Below, in pieces: positions 44,266-53,727 of a DNA stretch of 64,000 nt. The DNA is from Chryseobacterium oranimense. GTDB lineage: Bacteria; Bacteroidota; Bacteroidia; Flavobacteriales; Weeksellaceae. Within the stretch, counting starts at the first letter, position 1; each line of letters opens with the position of its first letter. The position numbers were made by a program, and so were the translations under genes. The stretch is taken from assembly GCF_900129755.1 (NCBI RefSeq), contig NZ_FQWT01000002.1:186001-250000 (forward strand), in the 5' to 3' direction. The notes under the pieces are model-generated. The model was not told the origin of the DNA. It worked only from the letters and a program-made list of their open reading frames with translations, and ran no database searches.

Positions 44266-45308
44266 TCTGCAAATTTTGGATTAGAAATAAAGTTTTTATC
44301 GGATAAGGATTTCAGAAAAGCAATGATAAACTGCTTTTCCTGGGGATTCATCGCAATTCCGACATGCCCGTTCTTTTTCAGCTGCGGATCAAGGTTGGGA
44401 TTATCTTCTACTTGATCCGAATAGAAATTAAGAACTGCTTCGAGTGTATAAAATCTTCCATCATGCATGTATGGAGCTGTATATTCTATATTTCTCAGGC
44501 TCGGCACACGGAATTTCATCCAGTCATTCTGATCGAGGGTTACACGGTAACGTCCGGCATCCTTAAACTGAATGTTGTAATACATTCCTGTATTCCTGAA
44601 ACTTTCATCGGTGAATAACTCCCCGCTGTGGCAGGAGGCACATTTCTGCTGAAAGAGAGCCATTCCCTTGGATTCTTCAGAAGTAAACGCTTCCCTTCCC
44701 TGTCTAACCCTGTCGTATTTGGAATCTGCGGAGATCATACTCACCATGAACTGTGACAGGGCTTTCAGTACTCTTTCCCCTGTTATATTTTCATCACCAT
44801 AAGCCGCTGCGAAAAGCTTTTTATACTTTTGATCTGCTTTCAGTTTTGGAATTATTTCAGGCATTGAACTGTCCATTTCATTTACATCTGTGATTGGGCT
44901 GATGGGCTGTTCATTCAGGTTATGGATCACTCCGTCCCACATATACCTTTTGAGGAATGCCATATTTTGAATGGGCGGTGCATTACGGATTCCAATCCTG
45001 TCATCCACTCCGTGACTTACGGTATGCCCGTGATGCGTAAAAGCATTTTCCTGAATATGGCAGAAACCACATGAGATGGTATTGTTCCTGGAAAGTCTTC
45101 CTTCATAGAACAGTTTCCGGCCGAGTTCTACTCCATTTTTGGTTACGGGATTACCGGAGGCGTCAAAAGTCATTTCAGGGAAATAGGAGGGAAAACTGAG
45201 GGAATAGGCCTCATCTTTTTCCAGAGGCTCGATCACCTCATCTGAACAGGAAAGGCAAGCCCAAAAGGGAATGACAACCAGCATTATTTTGAATACAAAC
45301 CTAGTCAT
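44262..45308 (-). CDS. MbnH-like di-haem cytochrome c peroxidase family lipoprotein
   Basis: The 348-residue MauG/CcpA-type protein has a lipobox ending CLSC (Cys21) and two haem c sites, CGFCH at 80-84 and CASCH at 223-227. In MbnH such enzymes use a high-valent di-haem state to convert a Trp of the partner MbnP into kynurenine, creating a copper site. The neighbour here is an MbnP-like protein with the expected Trp motif, so the pair is probably analogous. It overlaps the MbnP-like gene by 8 bases and the barrel gene by 4 bases. Haem assembly needs the Ccm/Ccs system, not seen in the window. Confidence 0.88.
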   Translation of the reverse strand: MTRFVFKIMLVVIPFWACLSCSDEVIEPLEKDEAYSLSFPSYFPEMTFDASGNPVTKNGVELGRKLFYEGRLSRNNTISCGFCHIQENAFTHHGHTVSHGVDDRIGIRNAPPIQNMAFLKRYMWDGVIHNLNEQPISPITDVNEMDSSMPEIIPKLKADQKYKKLFAAAYGDENITGERVLKALSQFMVSMISADSKYDRVRQGREAFTSEESKGMALFQQKCASCHSGELFTDESFRNTGMYYNIQFKDAGRYRVTLDQNDWMKFRVPSLRNIEYTAPYMHDGRFYTLEAVLNFYSDQVEDNPNLDPQLKKNGHVGIAMNPQEKQFIIAFLKSLSDKNFISNPKFAE

Positions 45309-46128
45309 TGTGAACGTGATCTACTTTAAACATGGCCGTAAGGTTATTGGTAACATCCACCAGATGCTGGCTGGAGCCCATCATCATATTGTTTTCTGTA
45401 GTAAGGGAAAGAGTTTTGCTTCCGCTCAGAAACTGATTTAAATCTGCAAGAATATGGATTGAAGGCTTTATCTGTGAGCTTACTCTTGCGGTAGTTGGAA
45501 GATTCAACGTAATTTCCCGGTAAAGATCTGGGGTATTATTAGCCGTAACATTTCCCATGTTTCCGGTATGATTCATAAATTCTGTATCTGCTGCCGTATT
45601 ACCGTACTTCCCTTCCAGTTTTACAAAAACATATCCTGCTGCCCAAGACCAGGACATTCCCTTCTGTTTGGCCCTCGTCCAGAATTCTGCCTGCCCGTCC
45701 TGCCCCAGCAGGTAAGCATTCTGGCTGATCCCCAGCCCGAATTTCACTTTTTTATAATTGTTTTTAGGAATGCCATTAAGATTGATATAAACAATACCTG
45801 CAACAGCATCGGCCTGATCTATGATGAAAGCGCCTTTATCGGGATTGTTTTCGTTGTATTTGAATTCTTTTCCGCTCTCGTCAATCAGTGAGATATTGCT
45901 GATGACATATTTCAGGGCTGAAAAGCTATGCTTCTGCCCTGCTGCTGAAGTTTGTACCGTTTGGTTCAATACAATATCACCCAGATTATTGAATCCGTTC
46001 TCAAACTTGATCTGGAGATTTCCGGTTGAAGTATCCTGCGGATCGTCGTCATCGCTATTCTGACATGAGGATAAAGTAAACAGGCTAAAGGCAATGAATA
46101 ATAATGATAAAAATTTATAGGTTTTCAT
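45301..46128 (-). CDS. MbnP-like copper-binding lipoprotein
   Basis: The 275-residue protein has a lipobox ending LSSC (Cys22), an Asp-rich spacer and an MbnP-type beta domain (LQIKFENGFNNLGDIVLN, SFSALKYVISNISLI). The key motif is GMSWSWAAGYVFVKLEG near residue 157, with Trp160 and Trp162; in MbnP one Trp of such a motif becomes kynurenine. Met158, the later MMMGSSQH and the terminal DHVHND may add metal ligands. It is the first gene of the mbnP-mbnH-barrel operon. Copper binding is inferred from the family. Confidence 0.88.
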   Translation of the reverse strand: MKTYKFLSLLFIAFSLFTLSSCQNSDDDDPQDTSTGNLQIKFENGFNNLGDIVLNQTVQTSAAGQKHSFSALKYVISNISLIDESGKEFKYNENNPDKGAFIIDQADAVAGIVYINLNGIPKNNYKKVKFGLGISQNAYLLGQDGQAEFWTRAKQKGMSWSWAAGYVFVKLEGKYGNTAADTEFMNHTGNMGNVTANNTPDLYREITLNLPTTARVSSQIKPSIHILADLNQFLSGSKTLSLTTENNMMMGSSQHLVDVTNNLTAMFKVDHVHND

Positions 46129-46306
46129 TTTGATTTTTTAAGTTGAATTGTTTGAAATAGAAATGTGTTTGAATGAATGAACATTCAATTTTTTTAACTG
46201 CAGAAGACACAAAAGTTTTTTAACACTTTAGGTATTTAAAGTGTATATAAAACTGCTTAAGAAAATTCTTTGTGGTCCTTGTGGTGGGTAAAAATTAAAA
46301 TTGAAC

Positions 46307-46675
46307 TTAAAAAACCGGTGGTTTGAAAATGTTTTTCAGAAACAGAAAAGCATAGGCTGTTTCGTAGAGGAAATTAAAATGGAGAGAAGGGAATGTATTT
46401 GTATTCTGAACTGATACAATGTCAGGAAGTGTACAGATATCAAGAATTTTCTGTCCTGAGCTTTTGGCTTTGTTTAAAGGCGAAGAATCCGTATCATTCG
46501 TTTTTGCAATTTCTTTGCTTACGTAGCATTTTCCGTTGCAATGGAGTTCCGGTTTGTTTTTGTTGATACAGAGAACGGTGGAAATATAATTATAATTTAC
46601 AGCATACTCCACCAATGGGATCAGAGGTCTGAACGCCATATAAAGGGTGAGGAATATGCTGCAAATTAAGTTCAT
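46307..46675 (-). CDS. Small Cys-containing membrane protein with IFKPP tail, copy A
   Basis: The 122-residue protein has an N-terminal membrane segment (SIFLTLYMAFRPLIPLVEY), then AVNYNYISTVLCINKN and the conserved ELHCNGKCYVSKEIAK. Its end is LFLKNIFKPPVF. A homologue with the same CKGKCYVSKELAK and IFHPPLV lies at 48626. It starts 3 bases after the superoxide dismutase stop, so the two are cotranscribed. The CxxKC pair may be redox active or bind metal. This family is common beside metal genes in flavobacteria, but its function is unknown to me. Confidence 0.78.
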   Translation of the reverse strand: MNLICSIFLTLYMAFRPLIPLVEYAVNYNYISTVLCINKNKPELHCNGKCYVSKEIAKTNDTDSSPLNKAKSSGQKILDICTLPDIVSVQNTNTFPSLHFNFLYETAYAFLFLKNIFKPPVF

Positions 46676-46678
46676 CTT

Positions 46679-47353
46679 TTATTTTTTGCTTATCGCTTCA
46701 TCATATCTTCTGCTTACTTCTTTCCAGTTAAGCACATTCCAGATGGCAGTAAGATAGTCTGCTCTTTTGTTCTGATATTTCAGGTAATAAGCATGTTCCC
46801 AAACATCAATCCCTAAGATAGGTGTTCCTTTTTCTTCCACCACATCCATTAAAGGATTATCCTGGTTAGGGGTAGAAGATACAAACAGTTTCCCGTTCTT
46901 ATCCACAGAAAGCCATGCCCATCCGGAACCAAAACGGTCTGCACCAGCCTTGCTGATCTTTTCTTTGAATGCATCCATGCTTCCGAAAGTTTCAGTGATC
47001 GCTTTAGCCAGTTTTTCAGAAGGCTTGGTATCTTTTACAGGGGTAAGAACCGTCCAGAAAAGCTCGTGGTTGTAATGCCCTCCTGCATTATTTCTTACTG
47101 CCGGCGTAAGTTTAGAAACTCCTGAAAGGATCTGGAACAAAGTCTGCTTCTCCTGTGGCGTTCCCGCAATGGCTTTATTCAAATTGGCTACGTACGCAGC
47201 AGCGTGCTTTGAATAGTGAATTTCCATAGTCTGTGCATCTACCGAACCTTCCAGTGCATTATAAGCATACGGAAGCGGAGTCTGCTTAAACTGCGCAAAA
47301 GCGAACTGTGCGGCAAATACGGCACTTAAAGCTGCTATTTTCAAAATCTTCAT
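46679..47353 (-). CDS. Exported Fe/Mn superoxide dismutase
   Basis: The 224-residue enzyme has a signal peptide ([17 protein letters not shown]) and a normal Fe/Mn SOD body: [19 protein letters not shown] (first metal His, residue 46, and gateway His50), [25 protein letters not shown] and [15 protein letters not shown] (metal Asp and His). It should dismutate superoxide in the periplasm. The choice of Fe or Mn cannot be made by eye. Export of the Fe/Mn enzyme is unusual outside Bacteroidota. It leads the copy A small-protein gene by 3 bases. Confidence 0.93.
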   Translation of the reverse strand: MKILKIAALSAVFAAQFAFAQFKQTPLPYAYNALEGSVDAQTMEIHYSKHAAAYVANLNKAIAGTPQEKQTLFQILSGVSKLTPAVRNNAGGHYNHELFWTVLTPVKDTKPSEKLAKAITETFGSMDAFKEKISKAGADRFGSGWAWLSVDKNGKLFVSSTPNQDNPLMDVVEEKGTPILGIDVWEHAYYLKYQNKRADYLTAIWNVLNWKEVSRRYDEAISKK

Positions 47354-47531
47354 AACGTTTTGTTTTTATGGTTTAACAATATTTCTTTCTTAAAAGAAGG
47401 GATGCAGGAAGACATTTTCTGCATCAGGATTACTTTCCTTCACCTTTACTACTTCATTCGTAATTTCATTCATCATTCCCTACCATCAACTTCCAGCTTC
47501 ATTCTTCCGTCTTCCAAGCCTGCTCCCTGTC

Positions 47532-48215
47532 CTATTTTAATAATTTCTTAATATCCTCGATCAATATTTCCCGGTCAGGATGGTATTTCCCGTTAAGCTT
47601 TGGAGTTTTCCCCTCCGGGTCTTCATAATTCAATCCGGAATAATACAGGATCGGCATATTGTCTTTATTGTATCGGCAACGGATATTTCCTTCCTTATCT
47701 ACCAAAGCGATCATCCCGCTGTGGTTCAGGCTTTCACTGTCGTCTTCTTTATCACCCACATAGATATTAAACTGGTCTGCCAGTTTTCCGATATAGTCTC
47801 TGTTCCCGGTAAGAAAATGCCAGTCCGGAGATTTTGCCCCTACGCTTTTAGCATGTTCTTTCAAAGCAGCTGGGGTATCGTTTTCAGGATCAATGCTTAT
47901 AGAAATGATCCCGAATTCCGGGTTGTTTATCTCATCTTCGATAAACCTCATATTCCGGTTCATCACAGGACAAATCGTAGGACATCTGCTAAAGAAAAAC
48001 TCTACCAGATATACTTTTCCCAGCATATCTTTATTGGTGATTTTTTTATTATTCTGGTCGGTGAGTTCAAAATCGGGAACCTTCATTACAGTGTACAGGT
48101 TCTTCTTAAAATATCCCATTCCAACCCCTATTCCCAGAAACAGTAGAGCAAAAATTGCAATCGGAATGATCACCTTTTTCTTTGCACCGTTGTTGGTCTT
48201 ATTATTTTTGGGCAT
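47532..48215 (-). CDS. SCO family protein
   Basis: The 227-residue thioredoxin-fold protein has an N-terminal membrane anchor (KKVIIPIAIFALLFLGIGVG) and the SCO copper or redox site: Cys78 and Cys82 in CPTICP, and His165 in LNHSGM. SCO proteins deliver copper to cytochrome oxidase CuA or reduce its cysteines. It begins within the YHS-domain gene end (14-base overlap), so the two are translationally linked. Presence next to SOD and MbnP/MbnH points to periplasmic copper handling. Confidence 0.92.
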   Translation of the reverse strand: MPKNNKTNNGAKKKVIIPIAIFALLFLGIGVGMGYFKKNLYTVMKVPDFELTDQNNKKITNKDMLGKVYLVEFFFSRCPTICPVMNRNMRFIEDEINNPEFGIISISIDPENDTPAALKEHAKSVGAKSPDWHFLTGNRDYIGKLADQFNIYVGDKEDDSESLNHSGMIALVDKEGNIRCRYNKDNMPILYYSGLNYEDPEGKTPKLNGKYHPDREILIEDIKKLLK

Positions 48216-48477
48216 ATTTCTCAGGATTTTTTTTGAACTCGTCTTTGCAATAGCTACTGCAAAAACCGTACGTTTTATTTTTATAGACTGCCGTATCTTT
48301 CATATCGTCTTCTGTTTTCATATGGCATATCGGGTCTTCTGCGTTGACAAATTTGCTTTTCTTCACAATAGATTTCGAAGAAGCAGTACTCTTTTTATGC
48401 TTTACTTTAGGTGTTTCCTGGGCACACGCAAATAATGAAACTGACAGTAATGCAGTTAAAATAATTTTTGATTTCAT
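48202..48477 (-). CDS. YHS-domain lipoprotein
   Basis: The 91-residue protein has a lipobox ending SLFAC (Cys18), a basic linker, and a YHS domain at residues 47-91: AEDPICHMKTEDDMKDTAVY, YGFCSSYCKDEF. YHS domains accompany heavy-metal ATPases and may bind copper or other soft metals; the FCSSYC pair is the probable site. Its stop overlaps the SCO gene by 14 bases. Together they look like a small periplasmic metal-delivery unit. Confidence 0.88.
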   Translation of the reverse strand: MKSKIILTALLSVSLFACAQETPKVKHKKSTASSKSIVKKSKFVNAEDPICHMKTEDDMKDTAVYKNKTYGFCSSYCKDEFKKNPEKYAQK

Positions 48478-48625
48478 TTTAATGATAAATTGAAATTAAT
48501 CGTATGATGAATATGTGAATAAATTACTAACTCAAAAGTTATCATCATTTAATGCTGGTTGTTAAAAAACATCTAACAATTAAATAGAGATATCCTTGAG
48601 AAAAAACTAAAAGAATAGTTGAAAA

Positions 48626-49036
48626 TTATACCAAGGGAGGATGGAAGATCCGTGCGAAATATTCTGAATAATGATCATTGATATAATCTGAATATTTGAC
48701 TTCCCTTTCAGGGTCAGATCCTTTCTGACCTAAAAAGGAAAGGATGTCGTTGGAAACAAAAACATCCAGGCCGGATATTTTGACCACCTGGGAATTGCCG
48801 GACTGCTTTTCCGTTTTAGCCAGTTCTTTGCTGACATAGCATTTTCCTTTACAAGTAGACTGAAGGATATTTCTGTTCTCACAAAGGTTTTTTACAATAT
48901 AATCATAGTTCACCGCATAGTTGATCAATGGCAAAACGGGGCGTAATGCAATGGTAAAAATGATGAATATGGAAATAAAAAATCTCAATGATCCGTTCTG
49001 TTGTACAAATATACTACTGAAATTGGGTTTATGCAT
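48626..49036 (-). CDS. Small Cys-containing membrane protein with IFHPP tail, copy B
   Basis: The 136-residue homologue of the gene at 46307 shares RPVLPLINYAVNYDYI, CKGKCYVSKELAK and the end IFHPPLV. A hydrophobic segment (FFISIFIIFTIALRPVLPL) predicts one membrane pass with the Cys segment outside. It precedes the YHS and SCO genes by about 150 bases in the same direction. Paired with copy A beside SOD, it suggests that each metal/redox unit carries such a protein. The function is unknown. Confidence 0.78.
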   Translation of the reverse strand: MHKPNFSSIFVQQNGSLRFFISIFIIFTIALRPVLPLINYAVNYDYIVKNLCENRNILQSTCKGKCYVSKELAKTEKQSGNSQVVKISGLDVFVSNDILSFLGQKGSDPEREVKYSDYINDHYSEYFARIFHPPLV

Positions 49037-49354
49037 TATTTATGATGAATGTCATTGTTATTTTTGAGTGGATACGGGGTTTTGAGTTATTCTTTCTCTC
49101 GCGGGTTGTGGTGATTTTGCAGTTTTTTTTAAATGAAAAACCTTATAGATTTTGGAAATCTATAAGGTTTGAGTGTTTTTATTTTTAAATGGATGATGTT
49201 GTGTTTTTTAATCGAAGGCGCGAAGAATATTACAAAAAAAGATGCTTTAGGGCGCAAGGATTTTATCTCCGATAAAATTTTATAATCCTAATAATGGCTC
49301 GTTTTAACCTAGAAGCTATTGTTTGGCGCCTGCTAGCTGAAATCTATTATCAAC
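49037..49354. other. Intergenic region between the P-type ATPase and copy B gene
   Basis: The 318-base gap has a 15-base-pair hairpin (49138-49170) that may end ATPase transcription, and a second shorter hairpin near 49260-49282 (GATTTTATC/GATAAAATTTT). No coding frame with a credible start is visible. A promoter for the copy B-YHS-SCO genes should lie near 49037-49070 but has no good consensus match. Confidence 0.55.
49138..49170 (-). terminator. Hairpin, probable terminator of the ATPase operon
   Basis: AAACCTTATAGATTT pairs perfectly with AAATCTATAAGGTTT around a 3-base loop (TGG). T-rich sequence flanks it on both strands, so the direction is uncertain; the minus-strand operon upstream is the likelier user. 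Confidence 0.6.
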
Positions 49355-51319
49355 CTAGTTAAACTTCATTCTCTGGATTCTCACTGCATTTAAGATCGCC
49401 AGCATCGCTACTCCCACATCTGCGAATACAGCTTCCCACATGGTTGCCAATCCTCCTGCACCAAGAGCTAAAACAACAGCTTTTACCGCAAAGGCCAGAA
49501 CAATATTCTGCCAAACGATCTTTTTGGTCTGTTTACCGATATTGATCGCCATTGGAATTTTGCTCGGTTTATCGTCCTGAATAACTACATCTGCAGTTTC
49601 AATCGTAGCATCACTTCCTAGCCCGCCCATGGCAATTCCAACGTCGCTGAGTGCAACTACAGGGGCATCATTCACTCCATCTCCTACAAAGGCAACGGTT
49701 TGATTTTTGGCTTTGATGTCTTTTACTTTATTCACTTTGTCTTCCGGCAAAAGATCTCCGAAGGCATTGTCGATACCCAGTTGATCTGCCACATATCTGA
49801 CAACGGTACCTTTATCACCGCTGAGCATAGTAGCTTTCACACCCATTCTGTGCAGACTTTCAACGGTTTCTTTTGCATCTGTTTTAATGCTGTCCGCAAT
49901 GGTGATATAGCCAGCAAATTGTTTATCATAAGCTATGGCAATCAGAGTATACACAATATTAGCATGGTTGATATCATAAGGGATACTGAATTTATCCATC
50001 AGCTTAAAATTACCTACCAGCAATTCTTTTCCGTTAACGGAGGCTTTCAGGCCATGCCCTGCAATTTCTTCCACATTTTCCAGAGGAACGGAATGATCGA
50101 TCTCGCCTGCATAATTGTGGATAGCTGTGGCTACAGGGTGTGTACTTTTATTTTCAAGGGCATTAACCAATTTCAGGATTTCATCTTTATCGAATTCGGG
50201 TTTAATGCTTACTTCCTGTACTTTGAATACGCCTTCCGTCATGGTTCCGGTTTTATCCATCACCACATTCCGGATTTCTGCAATGCTGTCCAGGAAATTA
50301 CTTCCTTTAAACAAGATCCCGTTTCTGCTCGCAGCTCCAATCCCTCCGAAATACCCCAGCGGAATAGAGATCACCAATGCACAAGGGCATGAAATCACAA
50401 GGAATATCAAAGCTCTGTACAACCAGTCTCTGAATATATAATCATCTACAAAAAAGAAAGGCAGCAGACAGATTCCTATCGCCAGAAATACAACAATGGG
50501 GGTGTATACTTTTGCAAATTTCCTGATGAATAATTCAGTCGGGGCTTTTTGGGCTGTGGCATTCTGGACCATTTCCAAAATTTTGCTCAGCTTGCTGTCT
50601 TCATAGGCTGTATTTACTTTGACAAGGGCAATGCTGTTCATATTGATCATTCCTGCCAGTACGATTTCTCCTTTTGCTTTAGTGTCCGGTTTACTTTCAC
50701 CGGTGAGCGCGGCGGTATTGAATGAAGCCGATTCGGTTATCAGTTCACCATCCAGAGCCAATTTCTCACCGGGTTTCAACTGAATAATGTCTCCTATTTT
50801 GGTTTCTTTGGCTTTAATGGTTCTCGGCTGACTGCCTTCCATAACAGTGACCTCATCAGGACGCTGATCCAGCAGTGCTTTAATGTTTCCTTTGGCTCTT
50901 GTAACAGCCATCCCCTGGAATACTTCTCCCACAGAGTAGAAAAGCATTACAGCAACACCTTCCGGGTATTCACCAATGGCAAATGCTCCTATCGTGGCGA
51001 TTCCCATCAGGAAAAATTCGGAAAAGACATCTCCCTGGATGATACTTTCATAAGCTTCCTTCAAAACCGGAAGACCTACAGGAACATAAGCTGCCAGATA
51101 CCATACTAATCGTACCCATCCTGTAAACCATTCGGTTTTTATATAATTGTCCAGTGCTATTCCTATCAGCAACAGCACAAAAGATATTATAGCAGGAAGA
51201 AACAGCTGAAAGGTTGTTTTATCCCCTATATCATGGGAGTGGTCGTGTCCGTCTCCTTCGGAATGATCATGTTTATGAGGTTCTTTATTTTTAGGTTTTG
51301 TGCTACAACATTCTTCCAT
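49355..51319 (-). CDS. P1B-type heavy-metal ATPase (zinc/cadmium type)
   Basis: The 654-residue pump has a His-rich N-terminus (KEPHKHDHSEGDGHDHSHD) in place of an HMA domain, then eight expected membrane segments. Landmarks are TGES at 206-209, the ion site CPC at 311-313, phosphorylated Asp355 in DKTGT, the HP dipeptide in STHPVA and GDGVNDAP. The His-rich end and a DVGVAMLAILNAVR last helix fit ZntA-like export of Zn, Cd or Pb rather than Cu. It follows the Fur-family gene by 44 bases. Confidence 0.92.
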   Translation of the reverse strand: MEECCSTKPKNKEPHKHDHSEGDGHDHSHDIGDKTTFQLFLPAIISFVLLLIGIALDNYIKTEWFTGWVRLVWYLAAYVPVGLPVLKEAYESIIQGDVFSEFFLMGIATIGAFAIGEYPEGVAVMLFYSVGEVFQGMAVTRAKGNIKALLDQRPDEVTVMEGSQPRTIKAKETKIGDIIQLKPGEKLALDGELITESASFNTAALTGESKPDTKAKGEIVLAGMINMNSIALVKVNTAYEDSKLSKILEMVQNATAQKAPTELFIRKFAKVYTPIVVFLAIGICLLPFFFVDDYIFRDWLYRALIFLVISCPCALVISIPLGYFGGIGAASRNGILFKGSNFLDSIAEIRNVVMDKTGTMTEGVFKVQEVSIKPEFDKDEILKLVNALENKSTHPVATAIHNYAGEIDHSVPLENVEEIAGHGLKASVNGKELLVGNFKLMDKFSIPYDINHANIVYTLIAIAYDKQFAGYITIADSIKTDAKETVESLHRMGVKATMLSGDKGTVVRYVADQLGIDNAFGDLLPEDKVNKVKDIKAKNQTVAFVGDGVNDAPVVALSDVGIAMGGLGSDATIETADVVIQDDKPSKIPMAINIGKQTKKIVWQNIVLAFAVKAVVLALGAGGLATMWEAVFADVGVAMLAILNAVRIQRMKFN

Positions 51320-51363
51320 AAATACTATTTTGATGTAAAATTAAGACTAAACTCAATGCAATA

Positions 51364-51783
51364 CTATTGCAAATTTTCGAGGCAGTTCTCACAGATTCCT
51401 TTGGCAAAAAGTCTTATTTCATCTATTCTGAAACTGGTCTGAACATTTTCAGGGAAGGAAATATCTTCCCGGCAGGTGGTCTGCTTGCATATTTTGCAGT
51501 AAAAATGAAGATGCCAGTCTTTGTGCGTTTTCTCATCACAGCCGTCATCACATAATTTATATTTTGTGGTGGCATTTTCCTGGATGCTGTGGACAATTCC
51601 TTTTTCTTCGAAGGTTTTCAAAGTACGGTAAATGGTAGTTCTGTCCGCATTTTCAAAATGGTTTTCAACTTCCGAAAGTGAAAGGGCTGCTTCCTGTGTA
51701 CTTAAAAAATCATATACCAGAATCCTCATACTGGTGGGCTTGGTATTTTTATCGATAAGTTTGGTTTCTATATCTTTTTTCAT
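51364..51783 (-). CDS. Fur-family metalloregulator (Zur-like)
   Basis: The 139-residue regulator has a winged HTH (recognition helix DRTTIYRTLKTF, 48-59) and a dimerisation domain with HLHF (His91, His93) and two zinc Cys pairs, CKIC (96, 99) and CENC (131, 134). The C-terminal CxxC pairs form the structural zinc site. Position between zinc ATPase and CDF exporter genes suggests control of the metal region, probably by zinc, but Fur, Zur and PerR cannot be separated by eye. Confidence 0.88.
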   Translation of the reverse strand: MKKDIETKLIDKNTKPTSMRILVYDFLSTQEAALSLSEVENHFENADRTTIYRTLKTFEEKGIVHSIQENATTKYKLCDDGCDEKTHKDWHLHFYCKICKQTTCREDISFPENVQTSFRIDEIRLFAKGICENCLENLQ

Positions 51784-51798
51784 TTTGTAATTTCTTTT

Positions 51799-52695
51799 TT
51801 AAAGGTGTACTTCCTGTTCTTCATAACCTTCTTCTTCAATCTGAAAAGTGGTATGAGAAATTTTAAAATTTTCTTTTGTAACGTCCGTTAAGGTTTTGAG
51901 CAAATGATTCTGCCCTGTTTGCTTGTCTTTCACGATGTGAGCACTCATTGCATTTACACTTGAGGTCAGCGACCACACGTGAAGATCATGAACGCTTTCC
52001 ACACCCGGAATTTTTTCTAATGACTGACGAAGCTGATGAATATCAACATCTTTTGGAGTTCCTTCCAGCAGAACATTGACTGCTTCCTTCAACAAACGCC
52101 ATGTTCTTGGAAATATCAAAAGCCCGATAACCGCTGAAATAATCGGATCTGCGTAATACCAGCCTGTCGTCAGCATAATAACTCCTGCAACCATCACTCC
52201 AATAGAGGTCAGCATATCAGAAAGTACTTCAAAATAGGCTCCTTTCATATTCAGGCTTCCTTCTGAATCTTTTCTCAGGATCATCATTCCGATAATATTT
52301 ACTACCAATCCTATTCCGGCTACAACCAGCATGGTTTTACTCTGAACTGCCGGAGGATTCTGGAATCATTGGTAAGCTTCATACAATACGTAAAGGGAAA
52401 TTCCCAATAATACCACGGCATTGATGACTGCTGCCAATATTTCTGTCCGGTAGTACCCGAATGTTTTGGAAGCATCAGCTTTTCTTTCTCCTATTTTGAT
52501 AGCAATAAATGCAAGAAGCAAGCCTACAACGTCTGTCAGCATGTGTGCTGCATCTGCCATCAGGGCAAGACTTTGGGTAATGAGGCCGCCGATCACTTCA
52601 GCAATCATATAGGCTCCGCTTAACAGCAGAACAAAGAGTAAATTCTTTTTGTGTCTGCTGGCCGGTGAACCTGTCTGTATTTTTATTTCTTCCAT
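51799..52695 (-). pseudogene. CDF (CzcD-like) zinc/cation efflux gene with an in-frame TGA
   Basis: The two open segments are one CDF transporter of 298 codons in a single frame. The N-terminal part has TM1-TM4 text (SLALMADAAHMLTDVVGLLL) up to LYEAYQ, then TGA (52368-52366), and the same frame continues FQNPPAVQSKTMLVVAG and the rest, ending in a cytoplasmic domain (VESVHDLHVWSLTSSVNAMS) and EEQEVHL. Relatives usually have Arg at the TGA position, so a CGA-to-TGA change would suffice. An ATG in the second part could restart a truncated product. It lies 22 bases after the bestrophin gene. Confidence 0.85.
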
Positions 52696-52717
52696 GTTTT
52701 TTTGAAATTTTAACTGA

Positions 52718-53599
52718 TTACATTACGTAATACAAAGGATTTTCTTTTCTAACAGGAACATACTGATCTCCTGTCATTTGTTTTATATTCATTTCAATAG
52801 TCTGTGCCAGTGAAGTCACAGGCGTATCTACAGGTCCGTTTTCAAAAGGATCCTGCATGATGATGGATGTCTTCTCTATGGCAAGAAACATGACCGGAAT
52901 AAGGAAGGTGATTACTATTTCAACAGCCAGCTGAGAATCATCCAGTCCAAACGGAAGGATAGCGGCAAAAACATAAATCAGGGTATGCAGTAAAATACTG
53001 TAAGATCTTGGGAAAACCGTATTCTTCAGTCTTTCACATTTTCCCATGCTGTCGCATAGCCTGGTGATGATGTCATTCAGCTGCATTTGCTGAAAGTCTG
53101 TTAATCCTTTTGAAGATGCTGTTTCTTTGAGCTGTTGGGAATGGGCATCCAGCAGCGCATTCGGAATATTGTCTGCTTTGATCTGATGCTGACCCAGATA
53201 GTTTTGAACCTTATCTGAAAAAGGCAGCCTTCTCAGAGATTCACCAAGAGCATAGGTCCAGATGATTTGTCTTTGGGCAAATTCCTGGATGATTTTATCT
53301 TCTCCTGCCGGAAAAAACTGGATGATTAACCTCATCAGAGTTCTGGAATCATTAACTATCGCTCCCCAGACTGTTCTGGCCTCCCACCATCTTTCGTAAG
53401 ATTGGGAAGTACGGAATGCCAGCAGTAATGATACGGCTGTTCCCAACAGTGCCGGAATATTAAGGGGAAGTGAAATTTTCCTGAACCATGGAAGAAGGTC
53501 CAATAATCCTATGGATACAGCAAATATTGCCATAAACAGGATCTGAGATCTTATTTCACGGATGAAATACCAGATGGATATTTTCTTATTTAACAGCAT
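52718..53599 (-). CDS. Bestrophin-like chloride channel family protein
   Basis: The 293-residue protein has the bacterial bestrophin (UPF0187) pattern: LPWFRKISLPLNIPALLGTA, AFRTSQSYERWWEARTVWGA (the most conserved block), then FILPFGLDD-like and IQDPFENGPVDTPV near the end. Four membrane helices are predicted. Family members are anion or cation channels; bacterial ones conduct sodium or anions. It sits inside the metal-efflux group and may balance charge, though that is inference. Confidence 0.9.
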   Translation of the reverse strand: MLLNKKISIWYFIREIRSQILFMAIFAVSIGLLDLLPWFRKISLPLNIPALLGTAVSLLLAFRTSQSYERWWEARTVWGAIVNDSRTLMRLIIQFFPAGEDKIIQEFAQRQIIWTYALGESLRRLPFSDKVQNYLGQHQIKADNIPNALLDAHSQQLKETASSKGLTDFQQMQLNDIITRLCDSMGKCERLKNTVFPRSYSILLHTLIYVFAAILPFGLDDSQLAVEIVITFLIPVMFLAIEKTSIIMQDPFENGPVDTPVTSLAQTIEMNIKQMTGDQYVPVRKENPLYYVM

Positions 53600-53727
53600 A
53601 ACTGAAATGGTATATTAGAATGTTCTTATTCTGTTTCTGAAAATGTACCGTAAACCCCTCTAATTTAGGCATAAAAATCGGCACCTTTTCCGGTCTGTTC
53701 TTATAAATTGCTTATCATTTCCCGTTT

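Noticed and set aside
49700..50392. Long antisense frame opposite the P-type ATPase
   Set aside because: It follows from codon bias of the ATPase and has no domain or promoter support.
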